Shown one piece after another: positions 40,269 to 51,095 of a stretch of 64,000 bases of DNA. The DNA is taken from contig MKWG01000013.1 in assembly GCA_001899685.1 (NCBI GenBank), forward strand, positions 75,638-139,637, read 5' to 3'. The DNA comes from Sphingobacteriales bacterium 44-15 (GTDB lineage Bacteria; Bacteroidota; Bacteroidia; Chitinophagales; Chitinophagaceae). Under the pieces are notes generated by a model. The model saw only the letters and a list, made by a program, of their open reading frames with translations. It made no database searches and had not been told where the DNA came from. Both the position numbers and the translations under genes were made by a program. Numbering within the stretch: position 1 is the first letter of the stretch; every line of letters starts with the position of its first letter.

Positions 40269-40454
40269 TTTAGGATATCAAACCTACATAAAAATCCGGT
40301 GGGGGAGGAGAAAAAGGGATAAAAGGCAGTATTCGGGGTTCAGTGTTAAGGTATCAAAAAGCAGGCCGCAAAAAAGTGAAATTTTTATGGTTCCGTCCAC
40401 AGTATCGCTATCAGGCTGCTGTTGCCACGCCCGCCTGTACCATTCGGGCAGACC

Positions 40455-40488
40455 CGCTTGTACTGCAGGTACAATATTGAGCAGCGAT
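40455..40488. repeat. 34-nt exact repeat, copy 1
   Basis: cgcttgtactgcaggtacaatattgagcagcgat; identical at 57934-57967. Confidence 0.9.
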
Positions 40489-40505
40489 GCTGCGGCGCAG
40501 TATTG

Positions 40506-40721
40506 TCATAGAATAGTACCAATAAAAGCATTGTTTTTTTGTCCAGCCGGAAATAAGAGCTTTACATGGCTTTCAACTCCCCAAAGCGGATATCCTTCAT
40601 TTAATGCAAAATCTATAGAACCGGTTACTTCCAACTGAGATTTTTTTGCCTGCTGTGCATTTAAAGAATAACTATAAACAAGTAAGCAAAACAGAATAAA
40701 GGCTGAAGGTTTAAGTAACAT
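40506..40721 (-). pseudogene. Possible truncated secreted protein, 3' end abuts repeat 40455-40505
   Basis: Signal peptide MLLKPSAFILFCLLVYSYSLNAQ then only about 45 aa; ORF ends at repeat boundary. Confidence 0.4.
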
Positions 40722-40763
40722 GGATAAAAAAAATACAGCTGACGTTAAGCTGTCTGCCGGTTT

Positions 40764-41852
40764 TTATCTCTCATTCAGCAGCCGCTCAAGTATTATACAA
40801 AATATGTCTGCGTTTTGCGCCATTTGTAATGTTGGACTTTTGCCTGTTTCCCTGCCAATTGCTACACCATCTGTATGAGGTGTAAAGTCTAAAATTTTGT
40901 CAATACGGATGTTAGCGTTCTTCTTCATTCCCGTAAAGATTATTCTTTTGTTTGTCAGGTATAGCGTTCCCGTGTCAATGAGCTTCATGGTGTCTACACT
41001 ATAACTTTGAGGCTGGTAGCTTCCTGAGCGTAAATAAAACCCTTTCGCTAATTTAAAGCTTGTTGAATAACCACTATAGCTTACCCGTTGCCTTACGCTG
41101 CGAAGCTCATGCCAATTCACGTTTGATATTTTAACATGACAAACCTCGGACTTTTGAATAGCTATATCCGGCTGAATGACCGGCAAATCCAAATTTTCTA
41201 ATGCCCAGTATAGCTTTAGCTTTCCAAGCTGCTCTTTTGTTTGGTCATTAAGCTGAATGTTTACGTTCAGGCTGCAGGCAATAGCCTGCAGCTCTTGTTC
41301 TTCGGCTGGCGAAAGGCGCTGGTCTGCCACCATCTGAGCCACGTAATTTTCAACAAATGCTGTTCTTGTTTCTGATGAAATTTTGTCGGCAAGCTGTTTT
41401 GGAAGCCGTAGCGTGGTTTCCAGTTTTGCTAAAAAATCTTCCTCCGCTTTTGTCAGCCTTCCGTCTGCTACTGCTTCCCGGAATGATTTTTTGTAAATGA
41501 TCTCCCCAAGTTTTGTGTGTAGTTTATCAATAGTCTTATCATCCAAATAAAGTACCTGCTTTAAATGATTGAGCTCTTTTAGTTCATCGTCATTGATCAC
41601 CTTGTCTGCAAGGCAATGATTCAGGTAAACAGCATAAAACTCTTCAAGGTTCAGTTTAAATTCTTTGCGAAGATTAAGCCGGTATTTACCCTCAATTGCT
41701 TCAATATCCCTTTGCGAAATGTTCAATACAGGTTTTGCAGCTAAAAGATTATTGAGCTCAATTACTGCATTTTCCTGCGGGACTTGTTTGAAGAGCTTTT
41801 GAAAAAAACTCGTATCCGATAAAGGTCGCTGCTGGTATAAATTTCCGTTCAT
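40764..41852 (-). CDS. TerB-like repeat protein with C-terminal GRAM/PH-like domain
   Basis: Two acidic helical segments (LADKVINDDELKELNHLKQVL; VADQRLSPAEEQELQAIACSL) then GTLYLTNKRIIFTGMKKNANIRIDKILDF. Confidence 0.65.
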   Translation of the reverse strand: MNGNLYQQRPLSDTSFFQKLFKQVPQENAVIELNNLLAAKPVLNISQRDIEAIEGKYRLNLRKEFKLNLEEFYAVYLNHCLADKVINDDELKELNHLKQVLYLDDKTIDKLHTKLGEIIYKKSFREAVADGRLTKAEEDFLAKLETTLRLPKQLADKISSETRTAFVENYVAQMVADQRLSPAEEQELQAIACSLNVNIQLNDQTKEQLGKLKLYWALENLDLPVIQPDIAIQKSEVCHVKISNVNWHELRSVRQRVSYSGYSTSFKLAKGFYLRSGSYQPQSYSVDTMKLIDTGTLYLTNKRIIFTGMKKNANIRIDKILDFTPHTDGVAIGRETGKSPTLQMAQNADIFCIILERLLNER

Positions 41853-41855
41853 TGC

Positions 41856-42791
41856 TTATTCATATTTTCTGTATTCTTCATAAACAGGTTCATTCCAGTT
41901 ACATACACCGCCGTGATTAGAACAGGCGCCTCTGCCGGTAGCATCTGAAGTAGTTCCATCGCAGCATCGTGTTACATGGTATGCCACCCGTTTTCGTATT
42001 GGATTTATTTTGTCGTGAAGCTTTTCTGCTTCAGTATTTCCTGATTGCACTAATAATTTCAGGTCGGTTACAGCCTCCTGTATCCTGCCTGTTTTGCTGT
42101 AGCAAATTGCGCGGTTGTATAAGAGTTCCGGGTTTGAAGGGTCTGAAGGTAAGAGCGTATTGATCTCGGACAAGGCGGACTCGTATTTTCCCGTTTCTAC
42201 TAAATCAAATGTTTTGATAGCTGCAATGCTTATTTTCTCTTTCTCAATTTGTTCTTTATCAGCCGGCAGAGCAGCAAAAGCTGTTGCATATTGAAGCTGC
42301 TTATTTGCTTCGTCAATTTTATGTTCTTTGGCTAAACGATTGCCCTGGTGTATATAAAAAGCTAAACTGTCTTTCCGTTGTTGTTCCTTTTCGTCAGCAA
42401 TTGCTTTCTCTTTTGCAGCTTTCTCAACGGTAAGTTTTTGTTGACGGGAAATTTGCTGGTCAACATCGTTGTAGTGGCTTGTCAACGGCATAGAACCAAT
42501 AAACAAAGCCGACGCTGTAATAGCTTTGATTGTAGGGGTAAGCCTGAATTTTAGTTTTCGTTCAATAAATTGATGTCCCGGTGGAATAAGGATCAAGCCT
42601 GTAAGTCCAAATATTAAAGTCATTAAAGGATGCCTGACGGCAGCTAATGCACCGGCAAGGAAAAATACTCCTGTTATCCAAAGAATGCTATCACGCAAGA
42701 AGTTTTTCTTTGCCGACCTGTAAAGGTTACCTTTAAAATAGCCAGGTAAAACCTTTGAGCTTTCAGGGATCAGGTTTGGAATATATCTCAT
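41856..42791 (-). CDS. Membrane TPR protein with C-terminal DUF3761-like domain
   Basis: Two TM segments, TPR (NPELLYNRAICYSKTGRIQEAVTDL), tail CCDGTTSDATGRGACSNHGGVCNW. Confidence 0.7.
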   Translation of the reverse strand: MRYIPNLIPESSKVLPGYFKGNLYRSAKKNFLRDSILWITGVFFLAGALAAVRHPLMTLIFGLTGLILIPPGHQFIERKLKFRLTPTIKAITASALFIGSMPLTSHYNDVDQQISRQQKLTVEKAAKEKAIADEKEQQRKDSLAFYIHQGNRLAKEHKIDEANKQLQYATAFAALPADKEQIEKEKISIAAIKTFDLVETGKYESALSEINTLLPSDPSNPELLYNRAICYSKTGRIQEAVTDLKLLVQSGNTEAEKLHDKINPIRKRVAYHVTRCCDGTTSDATGRGACSNHGGVCNWNEPVYEEYRKYE

Positions 42792-43310
42792 ATTTGGGTT
42801 GTACTGTTTGTCTTTTCAGGGGGTGTCGTTAGATAGGCATAACGCTTAAATACAAGCGTAAAAGCGGATAACCAGGATATAGCTTTGCCACCTTTAGCTC
42901 CACACTGTATTCCTGTGATTACCTGCAAAATCAAGCATTACAACAACATAACGCCGGTAAAACCTGTATATTGAAAAAGCCATTAAAATTTTTTTAAATA
43001 CGGGTTTGGCTAGTGGCAGGCCCGCCTAAACGGACGGACAGGCAGTCAAAAGATTGAAAGACTTAAAGTGTATTCCAGTAGGTTCCAGGATAAGATGTTT
43101 TTTGATAATATCAAATATTAGGTCTTTATTTTGGTGATTTAATTAATCCCAAATAATGACCGTATCTGTATAGTAGTGCAGTATGATATTGCAGTTCCGT
43201 CTATCCTTGACTTTCGTGTTGTTATGGTTATAAGTAGCAGAAGTTTAGAGTACAAATATTGACCAAATGTAATTTGATGAATGATCACTTCAGTAGGAAA
43301 ATACAGATGA

Positions 43311-44624
43311 TCATTTCCCTCTTTTTATAAAAGCCGTTTGCGCCGGTGGCGAACTGTTTTTCTTTGCTGGGTCGCAAAAGCTGATGCCACCTCCCTTTTC
43401 ATATACCATGATGCCCGCTCTGCGGATCTCCGAATATACCTGTTGCCTGGAAGCCCGGTAACAGATAGTAGTATTGATGCGCAACTGCTCAGGGATGCAG
43501 TTAAGGCTCTCCACCTCAAACCCGCACCACCGGCTCATATCCACTACAAACTGCCGCAACGAAACGTTTTGGTAGTTCCGGGTCGCTTTTGTCCAGATCA
43601 GCGCTTCCCCAACATCATTATTGTGTTTAAAAAATATGGAATCCACTGTAGTGTCGTTGGTTTTATCGTAACTTTTAACAATGGTTTGATCTCCGGGGCA
43701 GTCCAGCTCTTTGCTGTGAATGCCCTGCCTGCTTAATATTGCAGCCCCACCGCTGATGAGTGTGGCCTTGGTATAACCGGGGAGTGCAAGTATGGCAAAA
43801 TTGCCACCGACGGTTTGCAACTGGCTGTTGGAGGTTTCCACTATCAGCTTTTCATGACTTCCTTTCCCCTGCGCTTCGATATAGGCTTCCCCGCTGATCT
43901 GCACATAACAGGTGTCCCGCCCCGGGCTGATAAAGAGGAGCTTCAGGGAAGAGCCTGCATCCAGGTGGATGCTAACGTTGCCCGGCAACTTAATGATATA
44001 TTGCCGGCGTGCCGGTGTAATCATTTCCACGAACCGGTCTCGTGCTGTATCCACGGGCATTATTCCCGGTAAAATGGTCACTGCCAGTACGCCCGTCACT
44101 TCCTGGCGGATGTCAAAGTTGTTGATCCGTGTAACCAGCCCGGTAGTACTGCTGTCAACGGCTAAAACGGCAGTATCGCCCCACCGGACGGTGCAGGCAA
44201 ACTCAGATCTCGGTATTTCTCCCGGGGAGGATATATCTCCGCAACTGCCTGTTGCATTGCTGCCTGGCCATTTTTCTAATATAAAATGATTGACTGTTAT
44301 CACCAGCAGCAGTAATAGGCAGACAGTTCCCGCCACCTTACCATATAACAATATTTTTTTGTTACGCCGTATGCGCTGTGCGTCGCTGATGATCTTTGCA
44401 AAATCAGGCTCCCAGCCTTTTAAAGCACTGACCGGCTCCTGCTTTCCCATAGCATACAATACTTCTGCGGTCATGTCAAGCAGTTCATCTTCTTCATATA
44501 TTTTCCAGCAGGCTTTCAGCCGCTCAAGCTCACCCCCCGTTATAGCGCCTTCTATATATTTTTTGATCAGTTCTTTAACGTAACCAGATTGGTGGATCAT
44601 TGTAATTGCTTTTGACATCCTCAA
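43311..44624 (-). CDS. FecR family anti-sigma factor
   Basis: Single TM after cytoplasmic helix region, FecR core, C-terminal DUF4974-like LRQFVVDMSRWCGFEVE. Confidence 0.88.
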   Translation of the reverse strand: MRMSKAITMIHQSGYVKELIKKYIEGAITGGELERLKACWKIYEEDELLDMTAEVLYAMGKQEPVSALKGWEPDFAKIISDAQRIRRNKKILLYGKVAGTVCLLLLLVITVNHFILEKWPGSNATGSCGDISSPGEIPRSEFACTVRWGDTAVLAVDSSTTGLVTRINNFDIRQEVTGVLAVTILPGIMPVDTARDRFVEMITPARRQYIIKLPGNVSIHLDAGSSLKLLFISPGRDTCYVQISGEAYIEAQGKGSHEKLIVETSNSQLQTVGGNFAILALPGYTKATLISGGAAILSRQGIHSKELDCPGDQTIVKSYDKTNDTTVDSIFFKHNNDVGEALIWTKATRNYQNVSLRQFVVDMSRWCGFEVESLNCIPEQLRINTTICYRASRQQVYSEIRRAGIMVYEKGGGISFCDPAKKNSSPPAQTAFIKRGK

Positions 44625-45199
44625 ATAAAAAAGCTGCTTAAGGTATTTCTCATATAGCGCTTGATTTTTTTCAAAGCCCGGCTCAACTGGTTTTTTACGG
44701 TTTGTACGGATACCCTGAATTGTAAAGCGATCTGTTTATGCGGCACTTCTTCTATTTTGCTCAGCAGCAATATATTTTTCTCCTGCGGAGGCAGCTTTTC
44801 CGCAGCTTCCCTGAAAAGAGCCTCCAGGTCTTTACGCTCTGTTTCTCTTGCTGTATAGTCGTTCCCGGGCAGGGAAGAATGGTCTTCCAATGGTTCTGTA
44901 TAATATTTCTTTTTTGCTCTTATTTTATCTATAGCGATATGATGGGCGATGGTCAGCAGCCAGGATAAAGGTTTTTCTTTCCGGGCTGCTTCCTCCCGTT
45001 GTATCCACAGTGCCAGCATGGTCTCTGCAATAATATCTTTGATAAGTTCATCGTCATCACGGATGTATTTTTTAATATACAGCACAAGCACGGATTTGAA
45101 AGCTTTGTAAATAGCTGCCAGCGCCGCTTCAGCCGATCCGGAATTTGTTCCTAACTGCCTGAAAAGATCGAATCCGTCATATGTAAACATTTCCTCCAT
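44621..45199 (-). CDS. ECF-type RNA polymerase sigma factor
   Basis: Region 2 and region 4 motifs (LPPQEKNILLLSKIEEVPHKQIALQFRVSVQTVKNQLSRALKKIKRYM); 4-nt overlap with FecR gene. Confidence 0.92.
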   Translation of the reverse strand: MEEMFTYDGFDLFRQLGTNSGSAEAALAAIYKAFKSVLVLYIKKYIRDDDELIKDIIAETMLALWIQREEAARKEKPLSWLLTIAHHIAIDKIRAKKKYYTEPLEDHSSLPGNDYTARETERKDLEALFREAAEKLPPQEKNILLLSKIEEVPHKQIALQFRVSVQTVKNQLSRALKKIKRYMRNTLSSFFI

Positions 45200-45589
45200 A
45201 ACATACTGTTAGCCGGTGATAGCCTGCGAGAAAAAACTCAATTGAAATTCAATTGAGGATACGTTACCCCGAAAAGTCCAAAAAAAGTTGCACTCCGGAT
45301 GGTACGAAACCTGTTTTTTTTCGAGTCTATATACAGGAGGATGATAGAAGAGCAGTAAACCGTAGCAGGTGCTGCCAAAATAGAAAGAATGTTTTAAAAA
45401 ACAAAGTAATTCACTGAAAATGCCAAAATAAAAAATGACGTGGCATTACGGAGGTCTATTGGCTAATAATTGTTTGTCACTACTATCAGTAGCAAATACC
45501 ATTTTATGACTGTTCCTTAAGCAACTGAAAATTTCATAAGGATAAAATTAGAAGGGAATCCAGTCCGGAATCTTTTTATTCATTGATTT

Positions 45590-46024
45590 ATGAAGAAAAC
45601 TTTGATCATAGAAATTATTTCAGCAATATTGATTTTACTGTTTACCTATACGTCGCTGGGAAAACTTTTAAATCACAAAGGTTTTGCAGTTGCGCTGGAA
45701 TCAATTCCTGCTCTAAAGAATCATACGGAAACCATTGCATGGCTACTACCTGTTTGCGAACTATTAATTGCATTCCTGCTTTTTATCCCGGCGACTCGTA
45801 TATTGGGTTTGTATGCTTCGCTTCTCGCATTGGTAATGCTCACCGGTTACCTGATCTGCATGGTCTCTTTTATGCGTGAACTTCCCTGCAATTGCGGTGG
45901 TGTGATAAACAGGCTTAGCTGGAAACAGCATATAATGTTCAATATGTTTTTTCTGATTATTAATATTTTTGTTTTAAGAGTCAATAAAAGAGTGGTAACC
46001 GAACTTAAAAGAACCCCGCCATAG
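45590..46024 (+). CDS. MauE/DoxX-like membrane protein
   Basis: Four TM helices, PCNCGGVINRLSWKQHIMFN motif. Confidence 0.8.
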   Translation: MKKTLIIEIISAILILLFTYTSLGKLLNHKGFAVALESIPALKNHTETIAWLLPVCELLIAFLLFIPATRILGLYASLLALVMLTGYLICMVSFMRELPCNCGGVINRLSWKQHIMFNMFFLIINIFVLRVNKRVVTELKRTPP

Positions 46025-46093
46025 TTCCCTGCGGGGAACACAATCTTATCCGGTAACAGTGTATCTATTGAGTAAAACTCTTTAAAAATAAAA

Positions 46094-46456
46094 ATGAATC
46101 ATATGAAACATTATCTTCTTGGTATAATAGCAGTCATCGCTGCCATAGGGGCTGTGGCTTTTAAGGCACACAAGGATCAATCGATGGTATATTTTACATT
46201 TAATGGCAGCACAACGAATGCCACGGCAGTTGCTAACGGGGCTAACTGGAAAGAAGCTCCGGAGGATGAAAATTGCAGCTCAAACAATAAGGCATGTCAG
46301 ATAGCAGTAGCAGCATCCAATGTCAGTGCCGGTTCCGGGCGGACGCTGGCAGGTAATACTAATGTGCAAATCAGTGCGATCCCGGGTTCTCCCTCAGGGC
46401 ATTATAAGCCAGCATATGTTAGTGGCAGTGCCATCACTATATTAAATAAGCCATGA
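46094..46456 (+). CDS. DUF6520-like small secreted protein
   Basis: N-terminal TM/signal, cysteine pair NCSSNNKACQ. Confidence 0.6.
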   Translation: MNHMKHYLLGIIAVIAAIGAVAFKAHKDQSMVYFTFNGSTTNATAVANGANWKEAPEDENCSSNNKACQIAVAASNVSAGSGRTLAGNTNVQISAIPGSPSGHYKPAYVSGSAITILNKP

Positions 46457-46479
46457 CAGCTTATTCAATCGTGTTAATT

Positions 46480-46512
46480 GCATTTAGGTTAGGTGTATAC
46501 TAACCTAAATGC
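46480..46512. terminator. Hairpin between convergent genes, probable bidirectional terminator
   Basis: Perfect 13-bp stem GCATTTAGGTTAG / CTAACCTAAATGC, loop gtgtata. Confidence 0.75.
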
Positions 46513-46517
46513 ATATT

Positions 46518-47858
46518 TTAATTCTGCGGCATCCCGGTAATCTTTATAATATCGTCAGGCAGTTGCAAAGCATACCTGTCATCATTAGGGGGCAGGTTAT
46601 AGGAATTGCCTGCCACTTCCCTGTAAAGATGAATATCCCGGCCTTCCTTATTCAGTCGTTTTATATCACTCCACCTGATACCCCGCATCAATAATTCCTT
46701 TCTTCGTTCTAAAAGAATTTTGTTAACCGCGTCCTCTGCATCAGCAGCCGTCACAGGAGAAAACGATCCCGTTTCATACCTGTTTATCAAAAGTGTATTC
46801 AAACTATTCATTGCTTCATTTGCTTTGCCGTTTCGTGCCTCACATTCTGATTTTATCAGTAACATTTCATCTGTAGCCAGTCCTGTGAACAGTGAAGTGG
46901 TGTGTGCTGCATAGCTCCCTTTAAATCTTTGATAACCGTTATTGGGTCTGAAGAAAATTTCTTTTCTTTTATCTGCATCACTGTATTCTTTATAAAGTAT
47001 AGTATCTATCAATGCCCTGTTAGGAGCTTTAAAAGAAAAGCTATTGCTCATAACTGAATAAAAAATAACCTCCTGATTATAAGGGTATGATGCAAAAGGA
47101 ATATTCCCCGAATTTATTTCGCCACTGTTATAATCCAGTATGTCGTTATGCAGTTCCAGGCAGAGCGATACATATTTATATGCGCTGTCGTACTCCCGCA
47201 TTGATAAGAAAGCCCTGGCAAGCATACCATACGCTGCCGTTTTTGAAGGCCTTGTCGGTAATGCCGGCTGATCCGGCAAATAAGCTGCAGATTGCCTCAG
47301 ATCTTCCACCGCTGCCTGGTATCCTTCAAAGGCGCTGGACCTTATGGAGGGAATATTAAGGTCTGTTTGTTCCCGTATGGCTATTCCTAAATCCGCTTTT
47401 GATTGTTCGGGATCATAAGCTTTTGCAAATGTCCAGCACAGGTTAAGGAATGAATATCCCCTGAAGAACAAAGCACTCCCGACAACATTGTTCAATTTAT
47501 CAGTGTTATAATTATCTTTTCGGATCGCTGCCGACCTTTCCAGGCATAAATTGGCATTATATATTACATTATAGGTCCGCGACCAATCATTCTCATAATT
47601 ATACACTATTCTGTTCCACGTGTATACATCCTGTTCGTTTGGTATTGATGCAAACATTTCATCAGTTATAAAATAGTCGTCGGCTGATACTTCTGTCATA
47701 GAGGGTGTTTGAAGGTTCATTACGGAATTATCATCCAGAATGGACTGAAGGTCTTCCAGGGCAGCCGGGGTAAACATTGATTCATCACTTCTTACATCTA
47801 AAAATTTTTTGCACGACAGCATTGAGAGCATACAGAAACATAATAATATTTTTTTCAT
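46518..47858 (-). CDS. SusD/RagB-like lipoprotein
   Basis: Lipobox LSCKKFLDV; ILLERRKELLMRGIRWSDIKRLN. Confidence 0.92.
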   Translation of the reverse strand: MKKILLCFCMLSMLSCKKFLDVRSDESMFTPAALEDLQSILDDNSVMNLQTPSMTEVSADDYFITDEMFASIPNEQDVYTWNRIVYNYENDWSRTYNVIYNANLCLERSAAIRKDNYNTDKLNNVVGSALFFRGYSFLNLCWTFAKAYDPEQSKADLGIAIREQTDLNIPSIRSSAFEGYQAAVEDLRQSAAYLPDQPALPTRPSKTAAYGMLARAFLSMREYDSAYKYVSLCLELHNDILDYNSGEINSGNIPFASYPYNQEVIFYSVMSNSFSFKAPNRALIDTILYKEYSDADKRKEIFFRPNNGYQRFKGSYAAHTTSLFTGLATDEMLLIKSECEARNGKANEAMNSLNTLLINRYETGSFSPVTAADAEDAVNKILLERRKELLMRGIRWSDIKRLNKEGRDIHLYREVAGNSYNLPPNDDRYALQLPDDIIKITGMPQN

Positions 47859-47877
47859 AAACTAATATAGTTGGTGG

Positions 47878-50800
47878 TCAAAAATTATATTTAATGCCAA
47901 GCGTATACACTTTCTGTGGTGGAATTGAACCGGGATAGTCAGGGTCGATCCGCGCCTTGTTAGCCATCCAGATTATACCAAGATTTGCCAGGTTGAGGTA
48001 CACACTACACTGGTGGCGCAATTGTTTTTGGGAGGGCTGAAAGTGATAATCCAGGTTGATGTACCTGAGCCTGATATGACTTGCACTCATAATATTTATT
48101 TCCGCGTTTGAGTAGAAGGCATCCCGCTCGGGTAATTCGGGGTAGTCATAGATAAACGAAGGCACATTGGTCTTAACCTCATCTCCCGGCGATTGCCATC
48201 TCCTGGCAAATTCTGCATCACCTGTACCGTAGTTGATGAGTTGGTAATAATTGAGAGTGGGTTTTCTGAAAAAGTAGCCAAGTTTATAGGAAATATTAAA
48301 AGAAAGCTGGAAGTTTTTAAACCCCATAGTATTGATCAGCGAACCAAAAAAAACAGGCGTTGCAGGTCCAATATATTTTATATTTCCTTCCACACCTTTT
48401 GACGATGCTTCATCTATAATGGCATAATAATCTGTGCTCTTTTGTCCATCAACATAGCCCTGTGGATTACCATCACCATCCAGCCCTCCCCAGTGGTAAG
48501 CAGCAATCGCATATAACGGTTTTCCTACTACGGGGGTGATACCACTGCCACCGCCGAAAAATGAGCTTACCATTTGCGCACCATCGCCATAGTATTTGGT
48601 GGTTTTATTGGTATTGTAATTAAAAATAAAATCAGTGTACCACCTGAAGGACCTGTCGATATTTTTAGTTCTTAATTGCAGGTCAATACCCCGCCCTTTC
48701 ATAGCAGCAACATTTTTCACGATCATCGGGTTGCCCATTCCTCCCCATGTTGTATAATCGTATGGCGTAGGACCGTACAAGTCCGTTCCATTTTTGAAAT
48801 AAAGATCAAGCGAGCCGCTCACAATATTGTTTTTAAAGTTAAAATCCGTACCTATGTTCATCTGAGATACCTGTTCCCAACGTAAAGACGGGTTGTTGAT
48901 GGCTGTAATAACTCCATAAGGCACATTGGTAAGCGGGTTGTTGTCGATTTGTGCCACGGGCAATGCTGTTTTACGCGGATCAAGGTTGCCGCTTTTGCCT
49001 ATTGTCATTCTTAGCCTCAACATTGGGAGCAGTTCGCTATTGTAAAAGCCCTCTTTGGAAATATGCCAGGAAATGCCTGTTGTCCACAATGGTTTCCATT
49101 TGTTATTAGTAGTTGCACCAAAAATATTGGCGCCATCCTGCCGGAAGCTCCCGGTAAGTGTATATTTCCCTTTATAGGTATACGCCAGATTACCATAAAA
49201 CGAGAGATACCGTTGTGTACGCTTAAAAAAGGATGGTGCACCATAAATATTGGAATAGCCACCTGTGACATAAGTGGGATAAAAGTTGCGGAAGTCTACA
49301 CTGGATGAAGTCAGCGGATTGTCCCTGTATCCGTATGTTGTAAACGAATAGCCTTCCATATATATGTCTCTTGCTTCCGTTCCCACTATAGCGCTGATAT
49401 TGTGCCGGCCGTATTCCCTGTTAATATTGAATTGTCCTCTTATGTTTTGCGAGCCGGTTACAGATGTATTGTTGTATATAATGCTCCCGGGAGGAATAAT
49501 GTAATTGATAGCATCATTATCCCGATCAATCTGGGTAAATAAATTAATGAGGTTGCGTGCATTAAAACTTTCCGGAGCCGATTCCCTGCGGGAATCCGTA
49601 TTTTGTTTTTGATATTGATATTTCAGGTCAAAATCAATGCCTTTTGCAAGTGTAGCCGTAACGCCAATATTACCGATAAGCTCTTCTGTGTTTATTTTAG
49701 TAGCATCATACAAATAATCGTTCATAGGATAGTATTTCCAGTCATACAATTTACCGGCGCCTGCAGTATCTGTATAGAAATTACTGTATTGGACCGGTAC
49801 CGACGCATATTCTCCACTTTGATTTACCAGTTCCAGGTATGGCACGTCCCTGCCTGATACTATAATAGAATTGTAGGCAGGCTTGCCTGATACAGATCTG
49901 CTGTTCGTATAATAAAAGCCTGCATCTATTTTAATATTCTTTACCGGCTGGTAGGTTGTGCTGCTTTTCAGGTTCAGCTTGTTGAATGTAGCGCTCAAAT
50001 TATCCATAGTATTATCCAGGCTTGCTGAAACATACCAGGCCATGTTGTTGGTACCCCCTCTCAGATTCAGGGCGTATTGCCTGGTAATACCTTTTTTATA
50101 CATGTACTTTCTGTACTGATCCCTGGTGTCTATCCCTTTCAGGTAATCAATTTGTTGTCTTGCTTCTTCTTCTGACAACAAACCATTATCTTTTTTTACC
50201 ATTACTTCAACAAGCGGTGTAAGTGCAGGATGCTGAAAGTCATTAATGGCATTATCATAATATCCTTTCGTATACAGGAATTGTTCAACATCTATATAAT
50301 CTGCTGAAGAAATTTTAGGAAACGCCTTCAGGTCAGGTTTTTCTGTAACCAATACATCTGCGTTGAACTCTACCTGCATTGGTTGATTATTTTTCCCTTT
50401 TTTAGAAGTGAGCACAATTACACCGTTGCCTCCTTTTACTCCATAGATGGCAGTAGCGGCGGCATCCTTCAGCACTGTTACATTTTCAATATCATTAGGA
50501 TTAATATTGTCGATAGAACCTTCATAAATAAAATTATCGAGAACAATTACGGGATCAAGAGGGCCATTAATAGTGCTAAGCCCGCGTATGGATAACCCCA
50601 GTTTGCGGTTGTTGTCTGTTTTATTGGTGACAAAATCCACGCCGGCGATCACACCATCCAGCCTTTTCAGGATATTGGTCCCTGTTTGCTGATTAAGTGT
50701 TGCATTATTTATTATACCGAATGCACCGGTAAGGCTTACCTGCTTCTGACTGTTATATCCTGTTTGTATAATTACGTCCGGCAATTGGTCGGCGCTGCGT

Positions 50801-51093
50801 TCAAGGGCTATGGACAGGTCGCTTACTGCTGCGTGCAGCGGAATTTTCTGGCTGCTATAGCCGATATGTGAGATCAATAATGTATCAGGCAACAGAATAT
50901 TACTGACAATAAATCTTCCCATATTGTCAATAATAGCAACTTTCCCCGAAGCAGTGGTAATCGTAGCCTGGGGCAATGGTATTTTGTTTTCTTTTGAGGT
51001 GATGGTGCCGGTTATTGTTACCCGGTCTGCCTGGGCATAGCTTCGACAGGTAAGCAGAAGACTAAAAACTAATACAGTTGTTTTGATATTCAT
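47878..51093 (-). CDS. SusC/RagA family TonB-linked outer membrane protein
   Basis: NPNDIENVTVLKDAAATAIYGVKGGNGVIVLTSKKGK. Confidence 0.96.
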   Translation of the reverse strand: MNIKTTVLVFSLLLTCRSYAQADRVTITGTITSKENKIPLPQATITTASGKVAIIDNMGRFIVSNILLPDTLLISHIGYSSQKIPLHAAVSDLSIALERSADQLPDVIIQTGYNSQKQVSLTGAFGIINNATLNQQTGTNILKRLDGVIAGVDFVTNKTDNNRKLGLSIRGLSTINGPLDPVIVLDNFIYEGSIDNINPNDIENVTVLKDAAATAIYGVKGGNGVIVLTSKKGKNNQPMQVEFNADVLVTEKPDLKAFPKISSADYIDVEQFLYTKGYYDNAINDFQHPALTPLVEVMVKKDNGLLSEEEARQQIDYLKGIDTRDQYRKYMYKKGITRQYALNLRGGTNNMAWYVSASLDNTMDNLSATFNKLNLKSSTTYQPVKNIKIDAGFYYTNSRSVSGKPAYNSIIVSGRDVPYLELVNQSGEYASVPVQYSNFYTDTAGAGKLYDWKYYPMNDYLYDATKINTEELIGNIGVTATLAKGIDFDLKYQYQKQNTDSRRESAPESFNARNLINLFTQIDRDNDAINYIIPPGSIIYNNTSVTGSQNIRGQFNINREYGRHNISAIVGTEARDIYMEGYSFTTYGYRDNPLTSSSVDFRNFYPTYVTGGYSNIYGAPSFFKRTQRYLSFYGNLAYTYKGKYTLTGSFRQDGANIFGATTNNKWKPLWTTGISWHISKEGFYNSELLPMLRLRMTIGKSGNLDPRKTALPVAQIDNNPLTNVPYGVITAINNPSLRWEQVSQMNIGTDFNFKNNIVSGSLDLYFKNGTDLYGPTPYDYTTWGGMGNPMIVKNVAAMKGRGIDLQLRTKNIDRSFRWYTDFIFNYNTNKTTKYYGDGAQMVSSFFGGGSGITPVVGKPLYAIAAYHWGGLDGDGNPQGYVDGQKSTDYYAIIDEASSKGVEGNIKYIGPATPVFFGSLINTMGFKNFQLSFNISYKLGYFFRKPTLNYYQLINYGTGDAEFARRWQSPGDEVKTNVPSFIYDYPELPERDAFYSNAEINIMSASHIRLRYINLDYHFQPSQKQLRHQCSVYLNLANLGIIWMANKARIDPDYPGSIPPQKVYTLGIKYNF

Positions 51094-51095
51094 TT

